Part shown: positions 48,333 through 55,540 of the stretch, piece by piece | Layout of the letters: every line of letters begins with the position of its first letter | Position numbering within the stretch: position 1 is the first letter of the stretch | Source: Brachybacterium equifaecis | Lineage (GTDB): Bacteria; Actinomycetota; Actinomycetes; Actinomycetales; Dermabacteraceae | Direction: 5' to 3' | Length of the DNA: 64,000 nucleotides | NCBI RefSeq assembly: GCF_023509525.1 | Contig: NZ_JAKNCJ010000001.1 | Coordinates: 124,001-188,000 of the forward strand | Translations under genes and position numbers: made by a program | Notes under the pieces: generated by a model | Database searches by the model: none | What the model was told of the DNA's origin: nothing | The model's input: the letters and a program-made list of their open reading frames with translations, nothing else

Positions 48333-49552
48333 GCCCGGTCCGCTCCGCCGCGCCCGCTGTGCTCGCCGGGATCGTCTGCGGGATCGTCGGGTTCACGAGC
48401 TCCTTCGCGGTCGTCCTCGCCGGGCTGCAGGCCGTCGGCGCGAGCGCCGACCAGGCCGCCTCGGGACTGCTCGTGCTGTGCCTGACGATGGGGGCGGGCT
48501 GCATCGCGTTCTCGCTGCGGCTGCGCATGCCGATCACCATGGCGTGGTCCACCCCGGGCGCGGCCCTGCTCGCGACCGCCGCCGTGCCCGCAGCAGGCTT
48601 CGCCGGCGCTGTCGGGGCGTTCGTCCTGAGCGGGATCCTGCTGGCGCTGTGCGGCCTCGTGAAGCCGCTGGGCCGGCTCGTGCAGTAGATCCCCGCGCCG
48701 CTCGCCTCCGCGATGCTGGCCGGAGTGCTGCTGCACCTGGTCATCGCGCCGTTCACGGCGCTCGCCGCCGACCCTGCCGCCATCGCGGGCCCGCTGCTGG
48801 TGTGGCTCGCCCTCAGCCGGCTCGCCCCGCGCTGGGCCGTGCCGGGAGCGCTCGGCGCGGCGATCGCGGTGATGGTGCTGCGCGGATCCTTCGCGCACCT
48901 CGATGCGGCAGCGGCGGCGCCCCGGGTGATCCCGGTGCTCCCCGCCTGGGACCCCGGGGCGCTCCTCGCGATCGCCATCCCCCTGTTCATCGTCACCATG
49001 ACCAGCCAGAACGTTCCCGGGATCGCGGTCCTCGCGAGCTTCGGGTACCGGCCCGGCACGCGCGGGCCGCTCCTCTACACGGGAGCCGCCTCCGCGGCGG
49101 GGGCGCTCGGCGGCGGCCATGCGATCAACCTCGCCGCGATCTCGGCGGCGCTCGCGGCGGGGCCGGAGGCGGGCCCCGATCCGTCGCGCCGATGGATCGC
49201 CGGCGTCTCCTGCGGCCTGACATACCTGGCGTTCGGGCCGCTCGCCGGTCTCGTCACCGCGCTCGCGCACGCCGCTCCGCACGGTCTCATCGAGGCGATC
49301 GCCGGGCTCGCGCTGGTGGCCACGTTCGCCGCCTCCGCGACCGCTGCGCTCGAGGCGCCCCGCACCCGCATCGCCGGAGCGATCACGCTGATCGTCGGCG
49401 CCTCGGGATTCGCGATCGCCGGGATCGGCGCGGCGTTCTGGTCCCTGCTGGCCGGGCTCCTGATCCACTTGGTCCTCACCCCTCGCGCGGCTCCTCCCGC
49501 GGTGGGGCCGACGCCAGGAACCCCGGGAGCCACACCCGCTCCCAGTCCGTGA
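48329..49552 (+). pseudogene. benE: BenE-family transporter gene with one in-frame TAG
   Basis: The reading frame encodes a full-length BenE (benzoate/H+ symporter-type) membrane protein of about 407 codons. It begins with SAAPAVLAGIVCGIVGFTSSFAVVLAGLQA, later has AMLAGVLLHLVIAPFTALA and TMTSQNVPGIAVLASFGY, and ends in hydrophobic helices. It is interrupted by TAG at 48686-48688, between PLGRLVQ and IPAPLASAMLAG, where the family reads continuously. Both halves are otherwise well preserved with normal codon use, so the mutation is recent, a sequencing error, or subject to read-through. The upstream part alone (119 codons) could not make a transporter. ATGA overlap with the dipeptidase gene. 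BenE substrates beyond benzoate are uncertain. Confidence 0.85.
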
Positions 49553-50042
49553 CCTCCTGCACCATGGGACCCTCCCGCAGGGGGAGTCTGCGAGCGACCC
49601 AGTAGGTCCCCGGCGCTTCGCGCTCCAGCAGTCCGTAGTCCACCAGCTCACGGCGCAGGAAGGCGACGTCCTCGTGCAGCGGGCGCAGGATCTCGTTCAC
49701 CTCGCTCTCCGGCAGGGTGCGCCCCAGGGGGAAGCGGGCGAGCAGCTCGAGCATCAGCGCGAAGCGCGCACGCCGGCGGCTGGGGATGCTGAGGATGCGC
49801 CCGTCCCGCAGGAACGGCCGCAGCAGTCGCTCGTGCTCGGTGCGCGCGGCTTCCGGGTCGATGGGCGCTCTCGCCGGTTCTGCGCGGGCCGGGTCCGGCG
49901 CCTCGCGCGGGGCCGCAGGGCCGACGCGCCGAGGGTCCGTGGCGCGCTCGGCCCGGATGGCGGCGAGCGCCGCGGTGTAGTTCTCGCCCGTGCTGCGCAT
50001 GCGCGCGCGGACGATCGCCTTGAGATCTGCGTGGAGGGTCAT
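49476..50042 (-). CDS. DUF2087-domain protein
   Basis: A 188-residue protein. An N-terminal segment, MTLHADLKAIVRARMRSTGENYTAALAAIRAE, resembles the short helical module found in many actinobacterial proteins. After a Pro/Ala-rich linker comes a DUF2087 domain (RILSIPSRRRARFALMLELLARFPLGRTLPESEVNEILRPLHEDVAFLRRELVDYGLLEREAPGTYWV), likely a winged-helix nucleic-acid-binding fold. Function unknown; possibly regulatory. ATG 50042 is chosen for the conserved N-terminus and a GAGGCGAC upstream. Its 3' end overlaps the convergent benE by 77 bases. Confidence 0.8.
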   Translation of the reverse strand: MTLHADLKAIVRARMRSTGENYTAALAAIRAERATDPRRVGPAAPREAPDPARAEPARAPIDPEAARTEHERLLRPFLRDGRILSIPSRRRARFALMLELLARFPLGRTLPESEVNEILRPLHEDVAFLRRELVDYGLLEREAPGTYWVARRLPLREGPMVQEVTDWERVWLPGFLASAPPREEPREG

Positions 50043-50234
50043 GTCGTCGCCTCTCGCCGCGGGCACCCCCAGCCTGCAGCGCGGCCGAGATCGACCTGGA
50101 CATGATCACCGGCCCGAGGATCCGCTCCCCTTCGCCTCTGCGTCCGGGCTGGGGCCGTGACGCGGGCTGGGCGATGAGCCATCGCCGAGGCCGAGCGTGC
50201 CATCCGGCGGCGGCGCCGTCAAGGCGCCGCCGGT

Positions 50235-50684
50235 TCAGCGGGTCCGCGAGGAGAGCACGCAGAACTCGTTGCCCTCGGGGTCCGCGAGCACGGTCCAGGT
50301 GACGGAGTCGCCCTGGCCGACGTCCGCCCGCGTCGCGCCCGCGTCCAGGAGGCGCTGGATCTGCGCGTCGCGATCGTCGTCGGCATGGGGCGCGAGATCG
50401 ATGTGCAGGCGGTTCTTGACCGTCTTGCCCTCGGCGACCGGGACGAACACGAGCCCGGGACCGGTGCGGTGCCAGCGCTCAGCGGGGATCTCGCCCTCGT
50501 CGGCGAGGTCGGAGGGGATCACGGCGACCTCCTCGTCGTTCTCGAAGATGATCTGCCAGTCGAGCACTCCGGCCCACCAGCGGGCCTGCGCGTGGATGTC
50601 ATGGGCATCGATCACCACGGTGTACCACCGCAGGGAGAGGCCGGTCGAGGAGGGGCGGGGGGCGTTCGGGCTCTGTTCCATCAT
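50235..50684 (-). CDS. VOC-superfamily (glyoxalase/bleomycin resistance-like) protein
   Basis: A 149-residue protein with one paired beta-alpha-beta-beta-beta module: LRWYTVVIDAHDIHAQARWWAGVLDWQIIF, then NRLHIDLAPHADDDRDAQIQRLLDAGAT and a final WTVLADPEGNEFCVLSSR. Metal/ligand positions (His in LHIDL, Glu in GNEFCVL) are kept. The family covers isomerases, dioxygenases and drug-binding proteins; no substrate can be assigned. Two consecutive ATGs (50684, 50681) are possible starts. It stands alone and is divergent from the GNAT gene. Confidence 0.85.
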   Translation of the reverse strand: MMEQSPNAPRPSSTGLSLRWYTVVIDAHDIHAQARWWAGVLDWQIIFENDEEVAVIPSDLADEGEIPAERWHRTGPGLVFVPVAEGKTVKNRLHIDLAPHADDDRDAQIQRLLDAGATRADVGQGDSVTWTVLADPEGNEFCVLSSRTR

Positions 50685-50802
50685 CCGAATATGCCACGGC
50701 CGCGGACGGTTCTCCCGGAACGCCCCGTTCCCCGCGCCGAGCCCGCCGCGGATAGCCGCCGAACCCGGCCGATCGCGCGGACCCTGCGGTTACCATGAGG
50801 CA

Positions 50803-51822
50803 ATGAGGACCCCCACCCCCGCCGACCCTGCGCCGGCCGCGCAGACCCCTGCCGCGGAGCCGACTGCCGCAGGGCGGATCATCGAGCTCGAGCCGAAGGA
50901 CGCTCCCGTGCTGCGCTCGGTGATGCAGGAGGCGTTCGCCGAGTACACCACGGACGGCTTCTCCTACGGGACGGAGCACGAGACCGACGAGTCGATCCGC
51001 GCCGAGCTCGAGGGGAGCGGCAGGGCGGCCGCACTGGTCGTCGACGGAGCCGTCGCCGCCGTGGTGAAGTTCCATGTGGAGCCCGAGACGGGACTGCTGT
51101 ACTTCTGGCGCCTCAGCGTGCGGCCTCAGCACCGCGGGAAGGGCCTCGCGACGCAGATCGTGCGCTGGCTGTTCGACGTCGCCGCGGCAGAGGCGCTGGG
51201 CGGGATCGCCTGCAACGTCGTGCCGCGCCACGCGCAGCTCGCCCGGCTCTACGAGCACAGCTCGATGCACATCGTCGGGGAGGTCGAGCACGTCACCCCG
51301 CGGGGTCAGACCCTGACCCTCCTCCGGCTGGAGGGAGCGCTCCCTCCCACCCGCGCGATCATCGAGCTGCGCGAGCAGGACGCCCCGCTCCTGCGGGCGG
51401 CCCTGCACGAGAGCTAGGCCCAGTACCAGACGCAGGGAATGCCCTCGGACGCGATGCTGGAGACCGACGAGACCCTTCGGGCCAAGCTCGGCTCGGGGTC
51501 GAGGGCGGCGGCGGTGCGCTGCAGCGGGAAGATCGCCGCAGTGATGAAGTTCCGCCCCCTCGACGGGGCCGACCTGGTGATCGCGCGCCTCGGCGTCCTG
51601 CCCGAGCACCGGGGCCGGGGCCTCGCGAAGATGCTCCTGCACTGGCTGGAGGATCAGGCTCGGCGCGAGGGCGCTGACGGCATCGCCGTGGTGGTCCCCA
51701 GCTCCGACGCCTCGCTCATCGAGCTATTCGGGCACCTCGGCCTCGATCTCGCCGACCGGGGCAAGCAGCTCACCCTCAGCGGAGAGCTGCTGGACGTCTC
51801 CTACCTGCGCAGAGCCATCTGA
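50803..51822 (+). pseudogene. Tandem two-domain GNAT acetyltransferase with one in-frame TAG
   Basis: One reading frame encodes two related GNAT domains. Domain 1 (VMQEAFAEYTTDGFSYGTEHETDESIRAELEGSGRAA... VRPQHRGKGLATQIVRWLFD) is complete. It is followed by a linker and domain 2 (MPSDAMLETDETLRAKLGSGSRAA... VLPEHRGRGLAKMLLHWLED). The frame is broken only by TAG at 51415-51417 (ALHES-stop-AQYQTQG), which aligns with Phe of EAFAEY in domain 1. The rest of domain 2 is intact, including the acetyl-CoA loop. The first domain alone (204 residues) might still be functional. TACCAT (50791-50796), six bases before ATG 50803, indicates a leaderless gene. Acceptor unknown. Confidence 0.82.
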
Positions 51823-51903
51823 GCTCTCGGCGCCGCGACGGGGGCCGCTCCCGTCGCGGCGGGCTCCGCTGCGGCGACGCCCCGCGGCGCCGACCGGATC
51901 CGC

Positions 51904-52506
51904 TCAGGCCAGGCGCCGCGCGAGGGTCGAGACGACGTGCCAGTGCTTCCGGTCCCCGGAGAAGGTGCGGCCGTCTTCGTCGCGGATGCTGCGATCGAGG
52001 ATCTGGAATCCCCGGAACATCTCGCCGATCCGCTGCGCCGAGAGGGTCGCGATATCGGGCCGATCGCTCCACGAGTCGTTCTCCCCGAACAGGTCCACCG
52101 CCAGCACTCCGCGGCGCTCCAGCGCCGCCAGCAGGCGGGGCCAGATGCGTTCGAGCCCGTCGGGACCGAGAATCGGCAGCGAGTAGGCCGAGTAGATGAC
52201 CGCGGCCTGCGGGAACTCCTCCACCGTGCTCGCATCGACGTGGTGCAGCACGACCTCCCCGGGCAGGCGCTCGTTCTCCACCAGCCGGCTCGCCAGGGTG
52301 TCGTCGATGTCGTAGGCGTGGACCGACCAGCCGCGGCGGGCGAACTCGAGCGCGTCGGAACCGCCGCCCGCACCGATCTCGATGGCCACACGACCGGGGC
52401 CCTCCCCGGGCGCGGCCGCGATCGCCTGCGCCACCAGCCGGCGCGCCGGTCGCGCCGAGGCCGCCCGATTGTAGGGATGCCAGTCCACGGGCGCGTCGGA
52501 ATCCAT
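51904..52506 (-). CDS. Class I SAM-dependent methyltransferase, paralogue B
   Basis: A 200-residue methyltransferase related to the protein at 40961-41575. Motif I is AIEIGAGGGSDALEFARRGW, the acidic loop VHAYDIDDTLASRL, motif IV AVIYSAYSLPILG, and RRGVLAVDLFGENDSWSD and the tail DEDGRTFSGDRKHWHVVSTLARR follow. Shared tail and motif spacing show that the two genes are duplicates. The substrate is unknown. TAGGCT (52518-52513) lies six bases before the ATG on the minus strand, a leaderless start. It is divergent from the glycosyltransferase-deacetylase fusion gene with a large palindrome between them. Confidence 0.85.
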   Translation of the reverse strand: MDSDAPVDWHPYNRAASARPARRLVAQAIAAAPGEGPGRVAIEIGAGGGSDALEFARRGWSVHAYDIDDTLASRLVENERLPGEVVLHHVDASTVEEFPQAAVIYSAYSLPILGPDGLERIWPRLLAALERRGVLAVDLFGENDSWSDRPDIATLSAQRIGEMFRGFQILDRSIRDEDGRTFSGDRKHWHVVSTLARRLA

Positions 52507-52569
52507 CGAGCCAGCCTACCGATGACCCGCGCGGGCGCGACTCCGCCGCCCCTGCGCCCCCGGGCTCCA

Positions 52570-52597
52570 GGCCCAGGGGCCCCGGGGCCCCTGGGCC
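52570..52597. promoter_or_regulatory. 28-bp perfect palindrome in a divergent promoter region
   Basis: GGCCCAGGGGCCCC (52570-52583) is followed at once by its exact reverse complement (52584-52597). It covers the -35 area of the promoter whose -10 box TACGAT (52611-52616) precedes ATG 52624 by seven bases. It may be an operator or a cruciform-forming site. Confidence 0.5.
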
Positions 52598-52623
52598 CCC
52601 AGGCCCCCACTACGATGATCAAC

Positions 52624-54666
52624 ATGTCAACCACCTCGTGGAGGATCGCCTCCGTCTCCCTCCACACCTCCCCCGTCTCCACCCCCGGGAGCGCGGACGC
52701 GGGAGGGATGAACGTGGTCGTGCTGGAGCAGGGGCGCGCGCTCGCCGCGGCTGGTCACCGCGTGGACATCCTGACCCGGCGCACCGATCCGGACCAGAGC
52801 GCGATCACGCAGATCGCTCCGGGGCTGCGCCTGCTGCGGCTCGACGGCGGTCCGGCCACCCCGCTCGCGAAGAGCGCGATGGAGCGCGCCATCGCGCCCT
52901 TCTCCGCGCACCTCGAGCAGCTGGTCCATGAGGCCGAGGCTGCAGGAGATCCCTACGACCTCCTCCACTCCCATCACTGGTTCAGCGGCGCTGCCGCGCT
53001 CCCGGTCGCGCAGCGCCATGGCCTCCCCCACCTCCAGTCCTTCCACTCGGTGGCCGCGCCCGCGGATGCGGCCGGGTTCGATGCCGGGGAGCCCTCGGAG
53101 TCGGCCGGACGCATCGCGGGCGAGCGCGCGGCGGCCCGCGGCTCCGACGCGGTGGTGGCCGTCTCGCTGGCCGAGGCGCGCACGATCTCCGCGCGGTACG
53201 GGGTGGCTCCCGAACGCATCGCGGTGATCCCGCCGGGTGTGGACGCGGCGCTGTTCCATCCCTCCCCCGCCCCTGCGAGCGACCGCCTGCGCGCTCCGCA
53301 CCTGCTGTTCGCCGCCCGCCTGCAGCCGCTCAAAGGCCCGGACCTCGCCCTCGAGACGCTCGCACTACTGGAGCCCGACCTCGGCGCGCGGCTCGACCTC
53401 GCCGGTTCTGCCTCCGAGGATTTCGCCCCCTACCGCGAGGAGCTCGCGGCGCACGCGCAGTCCCTGGGCGTGCGCGATCGCGTCCGCACCCTCGGGGCTC
53501 TCGAGCGCCCCGAGCTGGCCGCGCGCATGCGGGAGGCGGCGGCGCTGCTGCTGCCGAGCTGGTCGGAGACCTTCGGGCTCGTGGCGCTGGAGGCGCAGGC
53601 GAGCGGCACTCCCGTGATCGCCTGGGCAGGGGCGGGCGGAGTGCGCGAGGCCCTCGGGGCTGGGAGCATGCTGCTCGAGAGCCGGGAACCGGCGGCGTGG
53701 GCCGACGCTCTCGCGCAGCTCCTGGGCGATGCCGCCGCCTACACGGCAGCCTCGCAGTCCGCCCGGGACTTCGCCGCCTCCCGCAGCTGGGAGGCGAGCG
53801 CGCAGCAGCTCGCGCACCTGTACGCGGACGTGCTCGCCGCTCCCGCGCGCCGGGCGGATCCGTGGGCCCTGCTCGAAGGCGCCGCGCGCGTCCTCGCCGT
53901 CCATGCGCACCCGGACGACGAGACGCTCTCCACCGGAGCGCTGCTCGCGGAGCTCTCCGCCAGCGGGACAGAGGTGGCCCTCGTGACCGCCACCCGGGGA
54001 GAAGCCGGCGAGGTCGTCCCCGGCGCCCTGGCCGACGGCGACCCCCGGCCCCTGAGCGCCGTGCGCGCGGCGGAGGCCGACCTGGCGGCCCGCGCGCTCG
54101 GGATCGACCGCCGGTTCCTGCTGGGCGAGGCGCCCGCTCTCGCCCCGGGCGCAGGCCCCCGCCGCTACCGCGACTCGGGGATGGAGTGGGTGCGCGAGGG
54201 CCTCGCGGGCCCGTCGGCGGATGCCGGGCCCGAGTCCTTCACCCGCCGCAGCGAGGAGGAGGCCGTCGCCGATCTCGCCGCTCTCATCGCGCACGTGCGC
54301 CCCGACGCGGTCATCGGCTACGACGACGAGGGCACCTACGGCCACCCCGACCACGTGCGCGCCCACCGCGTCACCGCTCAGGCCTGCGCGCTGACGGCCG
54401 TGCCCTTCGTGGAGGTCGCGAGCGCCCCGGAGGCAGAGGGCTTCCACTGGCGCGCGCACACGGGAACCGGGACCCTCGCGCGCGTCCGAGAGGCGCTGCA
54501 GGGCTACCGCACGCAGCTCACCGTGATCGACGCTCGCGAGGCGAGCGCGGCGGATCCGTCGGCCATCCACTCCGTGCGCGTCCGCCACGTGGGCGGGCAG
54601 GAGCAGGATGTCGTGCTGCGCACGGGACTGCGCATGCACGCGAGCGAGCGCCGCGCCGAGGGCTGA
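52624..54666 (+). CDS. Fusion: MshA-like GT4 glycosyltransferase + MshB-like PIG-L deacetylase
   Basis: A 680-residue bifunctional protein. Residues ~1-410 form a GT4 glycosyltransferase that begins with WRIASVSLHTSPVSTPGSAD and continues AGGMNVVVLEQG, close to the MshA signature HTSP-PG-DAGGMNV. It also has LLHSHHWFSG, ERIAVIPPGVD and SWSETFGLVALEAQASGTPV. Residues ~418-680 are a PIG-L deacetylase with zinc motif AHPDDE (His429, Asp431/432) and YGHPDH (His574, His577), plus RYRDSGMEW as in MshB. In mycothiol synthesis MshA makes GlcNAc-inositol-phosphate and MshB later removes the acetyl group, so this one chain could hold two near-consecutive steps. The alternative is an unrelated aminosugar-conjugate pathway. 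The start fits a leaderless promoter (TACGAT 52611-52616). Confidence 0.85.
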   Translation: MSTTSWRIASVSLHTSPVSTPGSADAGGMNVVVLEQGRALAAAGHRVDILTRRTDPDQSAITQIAPGLRLLRLDGGPATPLAKSAMERAIAPFSAHLEQLVHEAEAAGDPYDLLHSHHWFSGAAALPVAQRHGLPHLQSFHSVAAPADAAGFDAGEPSESAGRIAGERAAARGSDAVVAVSLAEARTISARYGVAPERIAVIPPGVDAALFHPSPAPASDRLRAPHLLFAARLQPLKGPDLALETLALLEPDLGARLDLAGSASEDFAPYREELAAHAQSLGVRDRVRTLGALERPELAARMREAAALLLPSWSETFGLVALEAQASGTPVIAWAGAGGVREALGAGSMLLESREPAAWADALAQLLGDAAAYTAASQSARDFAASRSWEASAQQLAHLYADVLAAPARRADPWALLEGAARVLAVHAHPDDETLSTGALLAELSASGTEVALVTATRGEAGEVVPGALADGDPRPLSAVRAAEADLAARALGIDRRFLLGEAPALAPGAGPRRYRDSGMEWVREGLAGPSADAGPESFTRRSEEEAVADLAALIAHVRPDAVIGYDDEGTYGHPDHVRAHRVTAQACALTAVPFVEVASAPEAEGFHWRAHTGTGTLARVREALQGYRTQLTVIDAREASAADPSAIHSVRVRHVGGQEQDVVLRTGLRMHASERRAEG

Positions 54667-54691
54667 GCGGACCCCGGCGCTGCGCTGGACC

Positions 54692-54793
54692 TCGGCGTCG
54701 GCGGCGATCCGCTCGCCTTCGGTGTCGGCGGCGATCCGCTCGCCTTCGGTGTCGGCGGCGATCCGCTCGCCTTCGGTGTCGGCGGCGCTCCGC
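54692..54793. repeat. 27-bp tandem repeat, about 3.7 copies, between convergent genes
   Basis: The unit TCGGTGTCGGCGGCGATCCG plus CTCGCCT is repeated at 54692, 54719, 54746 and, partially, 54773, nearly without variation. Each unit carries a mini hairpin, GGCGA-TCCGC-TCGCC. It lies between the stops of the fusion gene and the nuclease-family gene, so serial hairpins may act as a bidirectional terminator. Read as protein it would be a Pro/Ser repeat, but neither neighbour includes it. Confidence 0.85.
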
Positions 54794-54799
54794 AGGGCC

Positions 54800-55540
54800 T
54801 CAAACCCGCGGGACCCTCACGTCCAGCACCACCGGCAGGTGGTCCGACGCCTCCGCGAAGCGCTCGGCGCTGACGCGTGCGCTCTGCCGCGGCGAGAACG
54901 CCGCGCGCACGCGCACGTCGGGAGTCGTCAGGAGCGCATCGATGCGGCTGCGGGGGCTCGCAGCCGGGAACGTCGGCTGATCCCAGGCGGGGTCGCTCGC
55001 GGCGGGGTCCTCGAGCACCCCGGAGAGCAGGGTGCGAGCGGGCCCGTCGGCGCCCTCGTTGAGATCCCCGCCGACGATCACCGGCGCCCCCGCGCCCTGC
55101 ACGAGCTGGAGGACATGCCGGGCGTGGCGCTCGCGATTGGGGACCTGCAGCGCGAAGTGGATGTCGGAGACCACCACCGCGCCGCCGCCCGGAACCGCGA
55201 GCCGCACGGCGGCGACGCCTCGCGGATAGGTCGAGTTCGCGTCGCTGAGCTGCTGCGCCACCGGGTGCATCCCGCGCCGGATCACCTGCCCGGCGATCTC
55301 CTCGCGCGCGAGGATCGCCAGTCCCCTCCCGCCGCGTCCGCCCACCAGGATCCGCCGGTCCACCCGGCTCGCGAACCATGACAGCCGGGCCTGCGGGAGC
55401 ACGAAGCGCGGGGCCTCCTGGAGGAGGAGCACATCAGCGTCGAGGTCGCGCACGCCGTCGATCAGCGCGGGCAGATCCCCGCGCAGCTCGCAGATGTTCC
55501 AGCTGAGGATCCGCAGATCCCAGCCGCCGCGCGCGCTCAC
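54800..55540 (-). CDS. Endonuclease/exonuclease/phosphatase family protein
   Basis: A 246-residue protein of the DNase I-like fold: LRILSWNICELRGDLPALIDG, DADVLLLQEAPRF (catalytic Glu), VVVSDIHFALQVPNRERHARHVLQLV, PVIVGGDLNEGADG (Asp-Leu-Asn) and EASDHLPVVLDVRV (Ser-Asp-His). All catalytic residues are present. Members cleave nucleic acids, inositol phosphates or sphingomyelin; no signal peptide is seen. GTG 55540 overlaps the stop of the upstream ADP-ribosylglycohydrolase as GTGA, so the two are co-translated. The pairing could indicate nucleic-acid or nucleotide salvage after ADP-ribosylation, but that is speculation. Confidence 0.88.
   Translation of the reverse strand: MSARGGWDLRILSWNICELRGDLPALIDGVRDLDADVLLLQEAPRFVLPQARLSWFASRVDRRILVGGRGGRGLAILAREEIAGQVIRRGMHPVAQQLSDANSTYPRGVAAVRLAVPGGGAVVVSDIHFALQVPNRERHARHVLQLVQGAGAPVIVGGDLNEGADGPARTLLSGVLEDPAASDPAWDQPTFPAASPRSRIDALLTTPDVRVRAAFSPRQSARVSAERFAEASDHLPVVLDVRVPRV

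Noticed and set aside
48686-51417. General recoding of TAG as a sense codon in this organism
   Set aside because: Other genes in the window end normally at TAG, for instance the resolvase at 16779-16781. Two interrupted genes are better explained by mutation, error or local read-through.
54504-55379. Minus-strand frame with the repeated peptide KASGSPPTP
   Set aside because: It is the translation of the 27-bp DNA repeat plus antisense of the fusion gene. The genuine nuclease-family frame stops at 54800, before the repeat.
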